Positions 39,667 to 48,330 are shown, numbered from the stretch's first letter. The stretch is DNA of 64,000 nt from SHZL01 sp963784425 (GCA_963784425.1 CAWARM010000011.1:62001-126000); one strand, 5' to 3'. Notes: generated from the sequence alone by a model not told the origin. Program-made: numbers and translations.

Positions 39667-40785
39667 CTAAGACGTCATACGCTCGAAAAATTCGCGCACA
39701 CTGCTGAGCCAGGACTCACCGCGTGGATTGTGCTCCGTATCGTCGCCCTTGTAGCCATCCTCAAATTCCTGCAGCAACTCTTTCTGGCGGCGACTCAATT
39801 TCACCGGTGTTTCCAGCACGATGCGGCACATGAGATCGCCTTGTTTGTGACTGCGCACCGACTTTACCCCTTTGCCCTTCAGCCGGAACATGCGTCCGGT
39901 TTGGGTTTCCGCAGGTATTTTCAGCTTTACGTGGCCTCCCAGCGTGGGGATTTCCAGTTCACCACCTAATGCCGCCATGGTGAAGGTAATGGGCACCTCG
40001 CAATGCAGATCGTCGCCGTCGCGCGCGAAAATCCGGTGCTCACGAACCCGCACTTCCACGTAAAGATCGCCGGTCCCCGCACCGTTTGCCCCTGCCTCAC
40101 CTTCGCCGGCCAACCGGATACGGTCACCATTGTCCACGCCCGCCGGGATTTTTACCGACAGCGTCCGGGTTTCCCGCACCCTGCCCTGGCCATGGCAGGT
40201 ACCGCAGGGATTGCTGATTCTTTGGCCTTGCCCGTGGCAGGCCGGGCAGGTTTGCTGCACGGAAAATATGCCTTGCTGCATGCGCACCTGGCCAACGCCA
40301 CCGCAGGTGGAGCAGGTCTCCTTCTTGCCGTCACGGGCACCACTGCCGTTGCAGGTTTTGCACGCGCCCAGAGTGGGCACTTTTATCTCGCGGGTTACGC
40401 CCTGGACGGCTTCTTCCAGGTCCAGTTCCATGGCCAGGCGCAAGTCCGACCCGCGCTGCCGCTGCTGCGAACGGCGCCCGCCGCCGAAAATATCACCAAA
40501 GATGTCACCAAAAATGTCTCCAACGTCACCGTGAAAACCGCCAGGTCCTCCGCCTGCACTGCCGTCCACGGCAGCGTGGCCAAAACGATCGTAGGCGGAA
40601 CGCTTATCCGGGTCAGTGAGGATTTCGTAGGCTTCTTTGGCTTCCTTGAACTGCTCCAGCGCGCTCTCGTCCGGATTGCGGTCTGGATGGTATTTCATGG
40701 CCAGCCGCCGGTAAGCTTTCTTCAGATCTGCCTCGCTGGCGTTTTTCGCCACGCCGAGAATCTCGTAGTAATCGCGTTTTGCCAT
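39667..40785 (-). CDS. dnaJ: Co-chaperone DnaJ (Hsp40)
   Basis: Stimulates DnaK ATPase and delivers substrates. J-domain residues 1-70 with HPD in MKYHPDRNPDE, then a Gly/Phe-rich linker (GGGPGGFHGDVGDIFGDIFG). The cysteine-rich zinc domain has four CxxCxGxG-type repeats (CKTCNGSGA, CSTCGGVGQ, CPACHGQGQ, CGTCHGQGR). Two C-terminal substrate-binding folds complete it. 372 aa. It is separated from dnaK by a terminator and a structured repeat. Confidence 0.97.
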   Translation of the reverse strand: MAKRDYYEILGVAKNASEADLKKAYRRLAMKYHPDRNPDESALEQFKEAKEAYEILTDPDKRSAYDRFGHAAVDGSAGGGPGGFHGDVGDIFGDIFGDIFGGGRRSQQRQRGSDLRLAMELDLEEAVQGVTREIKVPTLGACKTCNGSGARDGKKETCSTCGGVGQVRMQQGIFSVQQTCPACHGQGQRISNPCGTCHGQGRVRETRTLSVKIPAGVDNGDRIRLAGEGEAGANGAGTGDLYVEVRVREHRIFARDGDDLHCEVPITFTMAALGGELEIPTLGGHVKLKIPAETQTGRMFRLKGKGVKSVRSHKQGDLMCRIVLETPVKLSRRQKELLQEFEDGYKGDDTEHNPRGESWLSSVREFFERMTS

Positions 40786-40803
40786 GCCCGGATTCCTTGT
40801 TAG

Positions 40804-40830
40804 GGAAACTCTGATTTATTCAGAGTTTCC
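40804..40830. repeat. 27-bp palindrome upstream of dnaJ
   Basis: GGAAACTCTGA-TTTAT-TCAGAGTTTCC, a perfect hairpin 19 bp before the dnaJ start. A copy in inverted orientation (26 of 27 bases) is at 45538-45563 after recN. Confidence 0.85.
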
Positions 40831-40840
40831 GCGGTACAGG

Positions 40841-40949
40841 GACGTGCCGCCATTTTCGATGATTGTAAATCATTGAAAATGTAGCCAAACAAAAATCACA
40901 CTTTTTGTTTGGCGCGCTCTGAGAATGCCAGGATGGCATTATTCGGAGC
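40841..40949. repeat. Three-hairpin repeat, copy 1 (dnaK-dnaJ gap)
   Basis: 109 bp with three successive hairpins: CATTTTC-GATGATT/AATCATT-GAAAATG; a perfect GCCAAACAAAAA/TTTTTGTTTGGC with loop TCACAC; and GCTCTGA-AATGCCA/TGGCATT-TTCGGAGC. Copy 2 at 47613-47720 is almost identical over the first two hairpins, and the third differs by paired substitutions. It lies between the dnaK terminator and the dnaJ start. Confidence 0.9.
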
Positions 40950-40994
40950 TTCCTTAATTCACGGGATTTTGGGTTGCCCCGTGCCTATTTCAAT

Positions 40995-41024
40995 GCAAAA
41001 CCCCGGCCGGGGCCGGGGTTTTGC
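40995..41024. terminator. Terminator downstream of dnaK
   Basis: Perfect 14-bp inverted repeat GCAAAACCCCGGCC with a GG loop, 37 bp after the dnaK stop. The A/T ends make it work in either direction. It probably separates dnaK from dnaJ transcription. Confidence 0.85.
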
Positions 41025-41060
41025 AGCCGCGATTTTGCACCTGCGGTTCAGCGTTCGCTA

Positions 41061-42986
41061 TCAACGCTTCTTGTCATCGTCCACTTCTTCGAACTCTGCA
41101 TCCACCACATCCTCAGCCGAACCCTGGGGTTGTGACGGGCCACCGGTAGAGGCCGAATCCGCCGCCTGTGCGGCTTCTGCAGCCTTCTGCTGGATGACCT
41201 GTGCCGCTTCGCCCAACTTCGCTACAGCGGCCTCGATTTCATCCTTCTTGTCGCCCTTCATGGCCTTCTCCACTTCTTCAATGGCGGCTTCGACCTTGCT
41301 GCGTTCGGCTGCATCGACCTTGTCGCCCAATTCCGCCAGGCTGGAGCGGGTGGCATGGACCATGGCATCTGCCATATTGCGCGAAGTGACCAGTTCATGG
41401 AATTTCCGGTCTTCCTCCGCGTGGGCTTCTGCATCCTTCACCATGCGATCGATTTCATCCGCTGACAGTCCGGAACCGGCTTTGATCTCAATCCGTTGTT
41501 CCTTGCCGGTCGCCTTGTCCTTGGCGCTCACGTGCATGATGCCGTTGGCGTCAATATCAAAGCTGACTTCGACTTGCGGCATGCCGCGACGTGCGGCGGC
41601 AATGCCGGTCAGGTCAAACCGTGCCAGTGACTTGTTGGCTGCTGCTATTTCACGTTCACCCTGCAAGACGTGCACGGTAACCGCGGTCTGGTTGTCCTCG
41701 GCAGTGGAAAATACCTGTGCAGCCTTGGTTGGAATCGTGGTGTTTTTCGAGATCAGCTTGGTCATTACTCCGCCCAGAGTCTCGATGCCCAACGACAAGG
41801 GGGTAACGTCCAGCAACAGGACATCCTTGACCTCGCCGGACAGAACTCCGGCCTGTATCGCTGCACCAACAGCCACCGCTTCGTCCGGATTCACGTCTTT
41901 ACGTGGCTCGCGGCCAAAGAACGCAGCAACCGTTTCCTGCACCTTGGGCATGCGGGTCTGGCCACCCACCAGGATGACCTCGTTGATGTCGCTGATTTTC
42001 AGCCCGGAGTCATCCAGTGCCGTGCGGCAAGGCGCCACGGTCCGAGTGATCAGGTCTTCAACCAGTGATTCGAGCTTGGCCCGCGTCAGCTTGATGTTCA
42101 GATGCTTGGGGCCATTGGCATCCGCGGTGATGTACGGCAGGTTTACCTCGGTCTGCTGGCTCGATGACAGTTCGATCTTGGCGCGCTCGGCGCCTTCGCG
42201 CAGGCGCTGCAGGGCCAGCGGGTCTTTTCTCAGGTCAAAGCCCTGGTCTTTCTTGAATTCTGCCACCAGGTAATCAATCACCCGCTTGTCGAAGTCCTCA
42301 CCGCCCAGGAAGGTATCCCCGTTGGTGGACAGAACTTCAAACTGGTGCTCGCCATCCACGTCGGCAATTTCAATGATGGAAACGTCGAAGGTACCGCCGC
42401 CAAGATCATACACAGCAATTTTCTTTTCGCCGCCTTTCTTGTCCAGGCCATAGGCCAATGCGGCCGCGGTGGGTTCGTTGATGATGCGTTTGACGTTAAG
42501 CCCGGCAATCCTGCCAGCGTCTTTGGTCGCCTGGCGCTGCGAGTCGTTGAAATATGCCGGCACGGTAATAACCGCCTCGGTCACTTCCTCACCGAGGTAG
42601 TCTTCGGCCGTTTTCTTCATTTTCATCAGCACGCGTGCCGAAATCTCCGGCGGCGCCATTTTCTTGCCGCCTGCTTCAACCCAGGCATCGCCGTTTTCCG
42701 CTGCAAGGATCTTGTACGGCACCAGGTCGCGGTCCTTTTGCACGACCTCCTCTGTATACTTGCGCCCAATCAGACGCTTCACCGCGTACAAGGTGTTGCT
42801 CGGATTGGTCACTGCCTGGCGTTTGGCCGGTTGGCCAACAATCACTTCGTCATCCTTCGTGAAAGCCACAATGGATGGCGTGGTGCGATCGCCTTCGGCA
42901 TTTTCGATCACTTTGGGCTGACCGCCTTCCATCACTGCGACGCAGGAATTCGTGGTGCCCAGGTCAATACCTATGATCTTGCCCAT
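41061..42986 (-). CDS. dnaK: Chaperone protein DnaK (Hsp70)
   Basis: ATP-driven chaperone. GIDLGTTNSCVAVMEG opens the actin-like ATPase domain, with VYDLGGGTFDVSIIE and LVGGQTRMPKVQ. The interdomain linker DVLLLDVTPLSLGIET leads to the substrate-binding domain. The lid ends in a Gly/Gln-rich tail and the EEVDDDKKR terminus. At 641 aa it is typical. A weak sigma32-like sequence (TTGAAA, 12 nt, CCCCCA; 43037-43060) lies upstream in the minus direction. Confidence 0.98.
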   Translation of the reverse strand: MGKIIGIDLGTTNSCVAVMEGGQPKVIENAEGDRTTPSIVAFTKDDEVIVGQPAKRQAVTNPSNTLYAVKRLIGRKYTEEVVQKDRDLVPYKILAAENGDAWVEAGGKKMAPPEISARVLMKMKKTAEDYLGEEVTEAVITVPAYFNDSQRQATKDAGRIAGLNVKRIINEPTAAALAYGLDKKGGEKKIAVYDLGGGTFDVSIIEIADVDGEHQFEVLSTNGDTFLGGEDFDKRVIDYLVAEFKKDQGFDLRKDPLALQRLREGAERAKIELSSSQQTEVNLPYITADANGPKHLNIKLTRAKLESLVEDLITRTVAPCRTALDDSGLKISDINEVILVGGQTRMPKVQETVAAFFGREPRKDVNPDEAVAVGAAIQAGVLSGEVKDVLLLDVTPLSLGIETLGGVMTKLISKNTTIPTKAAQVFSTAEDNQTAVTVHVLQGEREIAAANKSLARFDLTGIAAARRGMPQVEVSFDIDANGIMHVSAKDKATGKEQRIEIKAGSGLSADEIDRMVKDAEAHAEEDRKFHELVTSRNMADAMVHATRSSLAELGDKVDAAERSKVEAAIEEVEKAMKGDKKDEIEAAVAKLGEAAQVIQQKAAEAAQAADSASTGGPSQPQGSAEDVVDAEFEEVDDDKKR

Positions 42987-43098
42987 GTCTTAATTCTCCA
43001 AAAATGAGTGCAGTACACGTTCGTTGCAACAAAAGTGGGGGCCTGTAACGAAATTTCAATACATTGCAGGCGGATTACCCGGTCTTTTTTTAACGGCA

Positions 43099-43689
43099 TC
43101 ATGCTTTGCTTGATACCACCACCATGGCCGGCCTGATGAGCCGATCATGCAGCCTGAACCCCTTCTGCAAAACCTCAATAACCGTGTTTTCATCCTGTTC
43201 CGCTGAAGGCTGCAGGCTTACCGCCTGGTGGAGCTCGGGGTTGAAGACTTCGCCTTTCGGGTCAATCACCTCCAGGCCGTGGTCACTCATGACCTTGCTG
43301 AGCATTTTGAGGGTGAGTTCCTTGCCGGCCTTGAGGGTTTCCACCGGGGTGTTGCTATCGACCGTTTGGATGCCGCGCTCCAGGCTGTCGCGCACCTGCA
43401 GGAGGTCCTTCATTACCCCTTCCAGGGCAAATTTGCGGGATTTTTCCAGGTCGCGTATGAGTCGCTTGCGCAGGTTTTCCATCTCAGCCTGCATGCGCAA
43501 CATGGCATCGCGGTGCAACAATAACTCTGCTTCAGCGGCAGACAGCGCCTGGCCCATGTCCTGCAGCTCATCATCCACGGTGGCGTCGTCGACGGGTTGC
43601 TCACCTGCGGGCAGATCCTGCTCATCTGTCATGGCCGGGAATTCTGCCGGCTCACTGCCAGCCTGCTGCTTGTTTCGTGTCACTGTCAT
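43099..43689 (-). CDS. grpE: Nucleotide exchange factor GrpE
   Basis: Releases ADP from DnaK. An acidic N-terminal region, then a long coiled coil (LHRDAMLRMQAEMENLRKRL) and the C-terminal beta-wing (FNPELHQAVSLQPSAEQDENTV and LHDRLIRPAMVVVS). ATG 43689 is chosen because AGGAG precedes it closely; an in-frame start at 43722 lies within the heat-shock promoter -10 neighbourhood and is unlikely. 196 aa. First gene of grpE-dnaK-dnaJ-dapB. Confidence 0.96.
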   Translation of the reverse strand: MTVTRNKQQAGSEPAEFPAMTDEQDLPAGEQPVDDATVDDELQDMGQALSAAEAELLLHRDAMLRMQAEMENLRKRLIRDLEKSRKFALEGVMKDLLQVRDSLERGIQTVDSNTPVETLKAGKELTLKMLSKVMSDHGLEVIDPKGEVFNPELHQAVSLQPSAEQDENTVIEVLQKGFRLHDRLIRPAMVVVSSKA

Positions 43690-43726
43690 GTACTCCTGCT
43701 TTAACCACGCGTGCGCTTGCACGTTG

Positions 43727-43754
43727 ATATGGGGCCCGGCAGGTTTGATTCAAG
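43727..43754 (-). promoter_or_regulatory. Sigma32-type heat-shock promoter for grpE
   Basis: On the minus strand, CTTGAA (43754-43749), a 14-nt spacer, then CCCCATAT (43734-43727). This is a near-consensus sigma32 promoter (CTTGAAA, 13-17 nt, CCCCATnT), 38 nt upstream of the grpE ATG and read in its direction. Confidence 0.8.
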
Positions 43755-43857
43755 CGGATTTCCTACCCGCACGTCGTTGCCGATTGACCGCCATCATGCT
43801 AGCTTGGCTGGGGAATTTTCCATGTGCCAAGCGATAAAAACCGCCAGAACACCGATC

Positions 43858-45531
43858 ATGCTCAGCCTGCTGCAAATTCGCAATTTCACCATAATCGAGT
43901 CACTGGATCTCGAGCTCGGCCGTGGCTTTACCGCCATCACCGGGGAGACGGGCGCGGGCAAATCCATCCTGGTTGATGCCCTGGGCCTGTTGCTGGGCGG
44001 GCGCGCGGACAGCAGCAGCATTCGCACTGGCTGTGACCGGGCGGAATTGAGTGCGGAATTCGAACTCGAGGAAGATGACAGCGCACTGGACTGGCTGAAG
44101 CGGGCCGAACTGGATGAAGGGAGAACCTGCCTGCTGCGCAGGCTGGTGAGCGAAAACGGCCGGTCGCGGGCATGGATAAACGGCACTACTGTCACCCTCG
44201 CTCAGCTGCAGGAACTCGGTGAATTGCTGGTGGAGATTCACGGCCAGAACGAACACCTCCGCCTGGTGCGTCCCGCCGAGCAGTTTCGCTTGCTGGATAG
44301 CGGACCACACTGTACCCGGGAGTTGCAAAGCCTGCAGCAGCGCTTCGGCGCATGGCAGGCGGTGGATGCAGCCCTGGCTGAACTGGAAAGTGAATCCCCG
44401 CTCGCTGCCGGTGAACTGGACCTGCTGCAATACCAGATTGATGAGCTGCAGCAGGTGGCGCTGAGTGGACAGGACTTGGCAGACCTGGACCATGAGCACC
44501 GCCTGCTGGCCAGGGGCAGTGACGTTATCGCGGCGCTGGAATCTTCGATCGGGACCCTGGACCAGGAACAATTGGGTGTGACGGCACAAATCCAGCAACT
44601 GCTGGACCGCTTGGGGCAACACGCAGCGCTCGATCGTGAAATCGACAATGTGTGCAAACTTCTGCAGGAAGCAGCCATCAATTGCGAGGAAGCGCGCACC
44701 AGCCTGGAGAGCGCACTTTCACGTATCGACCTCAGCCCGGAACGATTGGCCGAACTGGACCGGACCATGGGCCGCCTGCATGACCTTGCCCGCAAGCACC
44801 GGGTGGAACCAGCCGGCTTGCTACAGGTATTACAGCACCTGATCGAGCGCAGTGAACAAGCCGCCAGCCAGCACGAGCGCAAGCACGCTCTGCTGGCGCA
44901 GAAAGCCGTGCTCGAGCAGGACTACCGGGAGGCTGCCGCGTCTTTGCACCAGGTGCGCAAGACCCGGGCAGCCGCTTTGTCGCGTGCCGTCAGCGATTTA
45001 ATGCAGGTTTTGGGCATGGTGGGGGGCGTATTTGAGTTGCGCGTGGAGCTGGACGCTGCTGCACCACCCAGCCGGCGCGGCGACGACCGGCTGGAACTGC
45101 TGGTCAGTGCCAATCCTGGAACCCCCCCTGGCCCTTTGCGCAAAGTAGCTTCCGGGGGCGAACTTTCCCGCATCAGCCTCGCGGTCAAGGTAGCCTCTGC
45201 TGCCGGCCAGTTTGCCCCCACCCAGGTTTTTGATGAAGTCGATGCCGGTATCGGTGGTGAGACGGCAAACTCGGTTGGGCGCCTGCTGCAAAGCGTGGCA
45301 GGCAGCGGGCAGGCCCTGTGCGTTACCCACCTCGCACAGGTGGCTGTTTGCGCCGATCAGCAGTTTCGCGTGCTTAAAAGCGCTGAAGGCCAGGTCACCC
45401 GGGTACAAACTGATTTGCTGGGTGAACGCGAGCGGGTGGACGAAATCGCGCGGATGCTGGGCGGCAGGCTGTCTGAACAAAGCCGGGCGCATGCCAGCGA
45501 ACTTCTCGCCAGTGCATTGACGCAACACTGA
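43858..45531 (+). CDS. recN: DNA repair protein RecN
   Basis: SMC-like ATPase in double-strand break repair. MLSLLQIRNFTIIESLDLEL leads to Walker A ITGETGAGKSILVDALGLLLGGR, then a long coiled coil. C-terminal signature KVASGGELSRISLAVKV and Walker B TQVFDEVDAGIGGE complete the ATPase head. 557 aa from ATG 43858, which matches the family N-terminus. ATG 43822 has a better GGGG ribosome site and would add 12 residues. Divergent from grpE. Confidence 0.95.
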   Translation: MLSLLQIRNFTIIESLDLELGRGFTAITGETGAGKSILVDALGLLLGGRADSSSIRTGCDRAELSAEFELEEDDSALDWLKRAELDEGRTCLLRRLVSENGRSRAWINGTTVTLAQLQELGELLVEIHGQNEHLRLVRPAEQFRLLDSGPHCTRELQSLQQRFGAWQAVDAALAELESESPLAAGELDLLQYQIDELQQVALSGQDLADLDHEHRLLARGSDVIAALESSIGTLDQEQLGVTAQIQQLLDRLGQHAALDREIDNVCKLLQEAAINCEEARTSLESALSRIDLSPERLAELDRTMGRLHDLARKHRVEPAGLLQVLQHLIERSEQAASQHERKHALLAQKAVLEQDYREAAASLHQVRKTRAAALSRAVSDLMQVLGMVGGVFELRVELDAAAPPSRRGDDRLELLVSANPGTPPGPLRKVASGGELSRISLAVKVASAAGQFAPTQVFDEVDAGIGGETANSVGRLLQSVAGSGQALCVTHLAQVAVCADQQFRVLKSAEGQVTRVQTDLLGERERVDEIARMLGGRLSEQSRAHASELLASALTQH

Positions 45532-45537
45532 ATTAAA

Positions 45538-45563
45538 GAAACTCTGAATAAATCAGAGTTTCC
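45538..45563. terminator. Palindrome between recN and fur (terminator-like, inverted copy of 40804 palindrome)
   Basis: GAAACTCTGA-ATAAA-TCAGAGTTTC lies between the convergent stops of recN (45531) and fur (45576). It is the reverse complement of the palindrome before dnaJ. It may serve as a bidirectional terminator, though the T-run is short. Confidence 0.7.
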
Positions 45564-45575
45564 TCAGGGTTTTCC

Positions 45576-45983
45576 CTAAGGTTTACGCCTGGGCCGGACG
45601 TAAATAACCAGGCTGTGGTCGGCAATTTCATAGCCGTGTGCTGCCACGATTTTTTCCTGCAAAGCCTCGATTTCTGCGCTGACGAATTCGATCACCTTGC
45701 CAGTTTCCACGCACACCATGTGATCGTGATGCTGGCCGGAATCCAGTTCATAGTACGCCTGCCCGCCTTCGAAATTGTGCTTTACCACCAGCCCGGCAGC
45801 CTCGAACTGGTGCAACACCCGGTACACCGTGGCAAGGCCGATGTCTTCACCGGACTCGAGCAATGCGCGGTAGATCTCATCTGCAGTGCCGTGCTTGAAG
45901 CCTTTCTGCTCCAGCACCTCAAAAATCCGCGTGCGCGGATGAGTGACTTTCAGGCCGGCCTTGCGCAGGTTTCTGGTTTCCAT
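45576..45983 (-). CDS. fur: Ferric uptake regulator Fur
   Basis: Iron-dependent repressor. The winged helix starts METRNLRKAGLKVTHPRTRIFEVL and includes GLATVYRVLHQFEAAGLV. The metal-binding and dimer domain has GQHHDHMVCVETGKVIEF. Only one of the two usual zinc-site cysteines is seen in the CxxC position (CVETG), as in several pseudomonad-like Fur proteins. 135 aa from ATG 45983. Divergent from bamE, a typical gammaproteobacterial pairing. Confidence 0.95.
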   Translation of the reverse strand: METRNLRKAGLKVTHPRTRIFEVLEQKGFKHGTADEIYRALLESGEDIGLATVYRVLHQFEAAGLVVKHNFEGGQAYYELDSGQHHDHMVCVETGKVIEFVSAEIEALQEKIVAAHGYEIADHSLVIYVRPRRKP

Positions 45984-46073
45984 GGTACTAGCCCTCCCTC
46001 TTTGCACTAAAGCCTGCACGAATATTGTATCATTCACTTCCAACGCGCCACGAAAAATCCAACCAGGTACCGA

Positions 46074-46715
46074 ATGTTTACCAGAACCCTATTACTGAAG
46101 CGCCTGTTCGCCGGATCGCTGATTGCCCTGCTTGCCTGCTCTGGCTGCGGCTTGATCTACAAGCAAAACATCCAGCAAGGCAACGCACTGGAAGACGAAG
46201 ACCTGGATCAGTTGTACATTGGCATGAACAAGCGCCAGGTCCTGTTTGTGCTGGGTTCACCGTCCATCCATGACCCCTTCCAGCTCGAACGCTGGGATTA
46301 CGTGCAAACCTACAGCCGGCGGGGCGAGGCCATGGTCCAGCGGACCGTGACTCTGCGTTTTGAAAAGGACCTGCTGGTGGAACTGATCGGCGTCGACCAA
46401 ACGCCGACCGCGCTGGTGGACGAAGAGCCCGCCTCGGTGGTTGTGTCTTCGGACGACAAAGCGGCCCCTGCGGAGAAATCGACACTTGATTCTGACGCCG
46501 GTTCACAGGCAGCAGAGGACAAAGCGGAAGAAGCGTTGAAACCGGAGGCGGACGTCAATGGTATCGGTGCACCAAGTTCCCAGGAACGAAAATTTGAGGA
46601 CAAAGGCGACGACGCAGTTACCAAGGAAGAGCAGGACGTCAATGCCGAAGAAGACAAGGCGATGGAAGAACAAACCTCCCCTGATGACATCGCATCACCG
46701 GATATTGATCAATAA
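46074..46715 (+). CDS. bamE: Outer membrane assembly lipoprotein BamE with long acidic tail
   Basis: Lipoprotein of the beta-barrel assembly machine. A signal peptide ends at a lipobox (LLAC or SGC, residues about 21-25). The BamE core follows: IYKQNIQQGNALEDEDLDQL, IGMNKRQVLFVLGSPSIHDPF, RWDYVQTY and RTVTLRFEKDLLVEL. The core ends near residue 110; about 100 more residues are Glu/Asp/Ala-rich and probably disordered. Most BamE proteins are 110-170 aa, so the tail is unusual but uninterrupted. Divergent from fur. Confidence 0.94.
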   Translation: MFTRTLLLKRLFAGSLIALLACSGCGLIYKQNIQQGNALEDEDLDQLYIGMNKRQVLFVLGSPSIHDPFQLERWDYVQTYSRRGEAMVQRTVTLRFEKDLLVELIGVDQTPTALVDEEPASVVVSSDDKAAPAEKSTLDSDAGSQAAEDKAEEALKPEADVNGIGAPSSQERKFEDKGDDAVTKEEQDVNAEEDKAMEEQTSPDDIASPDIDQ

Positions 46716-46763
46716 TGCGTGGGATGAATAATCCCTGGGACGAATAATCCGCAAGATGAATGA

Positions 46764-47114
46764 TCAGTGGTGTTTCTTGCCGCTGACCCTGGCCCGTTCC
46801 GCCCGCTGTTGCCCGGCCCTTTGTTGCTCCACCCTCTGCCGGCGGGACAGTTTCGGGTCGATCAGTAGCGGCCGGTAAATTTCCACCCGGTCGCCACCGG
46901 CAAGTCTGTAATCCAGCGGCACTTTGCAGCTGAAAATCCCCACCACCGGGTGCGGGCCAATTTCCGCAAACTGTTGTCGCACCCCGGACGCTTCAATAGC
47001 CTCGGCCACCGTCGTTCCAGGCAGAACCTGCAGTTTCAGAATAAGCTGCCTCGCGGGCGTGGCATAGGCAACCTCAACCTGCAACATGTCTGCCGTGTCA
47101 GCCTCAGGCTCCAT
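46764..47114 (-). CDS. rnfH: RnfH family protein
   Basis: Ubiquitin-like small protein (UPF0125) encoded with ratA. ATG 47114 gives about 116 aa, with LQVEVAYATPARQLILKLQV, GTTVAEAIEASGVRQQFAEI and VGIFSCKVPLDYRLAGGDRVEIYRPL-type residues. The C-terminal tail is Arg/Gln-rich. It overlaps the ratA 3' end by 11 bp. ATG 47090 is an alternative start. Role unknown. Confidence 0.9.
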   Translation of the reverse strand: MEPEADTADMLQVEVAYATPARQLILKLQVLPGTTVAEAIEASGVRQQFAEIGPHPVVGIFSCKVPLDYRLAGGDRVEIYRPLLIDPKLSRRQRVEQQRAGQQRAERARVSGKKHH

Positions 47115-47535
47115 AAACCCTGTCAGCCCGGGTGCTGAAATCGTAAACCAGCTTGTCCGCCACGTTGGCGAAACCACGCCGGAACGCTCCAGACAGCAAG
47201 GAACTGGAGAAATCAAACGCCAGGTTCAGCGTTACCTTGCTGCCCCTATCGCCCAGTGGAATGAAATCCCACTGGCCGGACAGATACCGGAATGGCCCTT
47301 CAAGCAGTTCCAGGCTCAACTGCTCACCTGGCACCAGGCGGTTACGAGTGGCAAACGTCTGGCGTAATCCGGCTATGGAAACCTCCAGGCTGGCCAGTTG
47401 CAGTGTGTCGCTCTGCTCCAGCACTTGTGCACCCACGCACCAGCTCAGGAACGCGGGATAGGCGCTAACGTCCAGCACCAGCTGGTACATTTCGGCTGCC
47501 GGGTGCAGCACCCAAATGGTTCGCTTGATTTCCAT
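47104..47535 (-). CDS. ratA: RatA/PasT family START-domain protein (ubiquinone-binding, COQ10-like)
   Basis: A 143-aa START-like protein related to COQ10; RatA was described in E. coli as inhibiting 70S assembly, while the homologue has a role in respiration. Motifs: ALVLDVSAYPAFLSWC-type segment, LEVSIAGLRQTFATRNRL, FRYLSGQWDFIPLGDRGSKV and FRRGFANVADKLVYDFSTRA. First of a ratA-rnfH pair, divergent from smpB. Confidence 0.93.
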   Translation of the reverse strand: MEIKRTIWVLHPAAEMYQLVLDVSAYPAFLSWCVGAQVLEQSDTLQLASLEVSIAGLRQTFATRNRLVPGEQLSLELLEGPFRYLSGQWDFIPLGDRGSKVTLNLAFDFSSSLLSGAFRRGFANVADKLVYDFSTRADRVYGA

Positions 47536-47612
47536 TGATCGCAGCCAAACAGCCTAAGGAACTCTAATTATAGCACGGGTTGTTCCCGACAATGTGTTTC
47601 CTCCCGGAGGTC

Positions 47613-47720
47613 GATGTGCCGCCATTTTCGATGATTGTAAATCATTGAAAATGAAGCCAAACAAAAATCACACTTTTTGTTTGGCGTGCTCTGATAATTC
47701 ATGGATGAATTATTCAGAGC
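47613..47720. repeat. Three-hairpin repeat, copy 2 (ratA-smpB gap)
   Basis: Second copy of the repeat at 40841. The third hairpin reads GCTCTGAT-AATTCAT-GG-ATGAATT-ATTCAGAGC. Compared with copy 1 it has at least three paired changes plus a wobble turned to a Watson-Crick pair, so base pairing is kept while sequence changes. It sits in the 299-bp gap between divergent ratA and smpB; I see no gene there. Confidence 0.9.
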
Positions 47721-47834
47721 CACCCGATTTCCAGTAGGTCCAGCATAGCATGTGGCCTGCCAGCCAAAGTAGAATAGGCCATAGTCGCAAATCGACCGGA
47801 CCCGACCGCATGGACGGGTTACCTGCCCCACAGA

Positions 47835-48311
47835 ATGAACCGCATGGCCGAGCAACAAAATACTGGCAAAACCATTGCCCTGAACAAAAGGGCGCGCTTT
47901 GATTACTTTATCGAAGAGCGGCTTGAGGCCGGAATTGCACTGGAAGGCTGGGAGGTCAAATCACTGCGCGATGGGCGGGTGCAGTTCGCCGACAGCTACG
48001 TGCTGCTCAAAGACGGCGAAGCCTGGCTGTTCGGCTGCCTGGTCAGCCCGCTGGCAACCGTTTCAACCCACATCGTCCCCGACCCCACCCGCACACGCAA
48101 ATTGCTGTTGCACAGGCGCCAGCTCGACATGTTGATCGGATCGGTGGAACGCAAAGGTTACACTCTCATACCGACCGCCATGTACTGGTCCAGGGGCAAG
48201 GTCAAGGTCGAGATCGGCATGGCCAAGGGCAAGAAGCAGCATGACAAACGCAAAGTGGCCAAAGAACGCGACTGGGAACGGGAAAAAGGCCGCATCATGA
48301 AACACTCATGA
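47835..48311 (+). CDS. smpB: SsrA-binding protein SmpB
   Basis: tmRNA partner in ribosome rescue. The 158-aa protein has NKRARFDYFIEERLEAGIAL, GWEVKSLRDGRVQFADSYV, and the basic C-terminal tail GKKQHDKRKVAKERDWEREK that enters the decoding channel. The tmRNA gene is about 10 kb downstream rather than adjacent. Confidence 0.97.
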   Translation: MNRMAEQQNTGKTIALNKRARFDYFIEERLEAGIALEGWEVKSLRDGRVQFADSYVLLKDGEAWLFGCLVSPLATVSTHIVPDPTRTRKLLLHRRQLDMLIGSVERKGYTLIPTAMYWSRGKVKVEIGMAKGKKQHDKRKVAKERDWEREKGRIMKHS

Positions 48312-48330
48312 ACCCACCATCGCAGCTGAC

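Noticed and set aside
40909..42273. Plus-strand ORF of 454 codons antisense to dnaK
   Set aside because: Serine-rich antisense translation of a highly conserved gene; no family match.
47568..47858. 96-codon minus-strand ORF upstream of ratA
   Set aside because: It spans the three-hairpin repeat, so its sequence is explained by the repeat.
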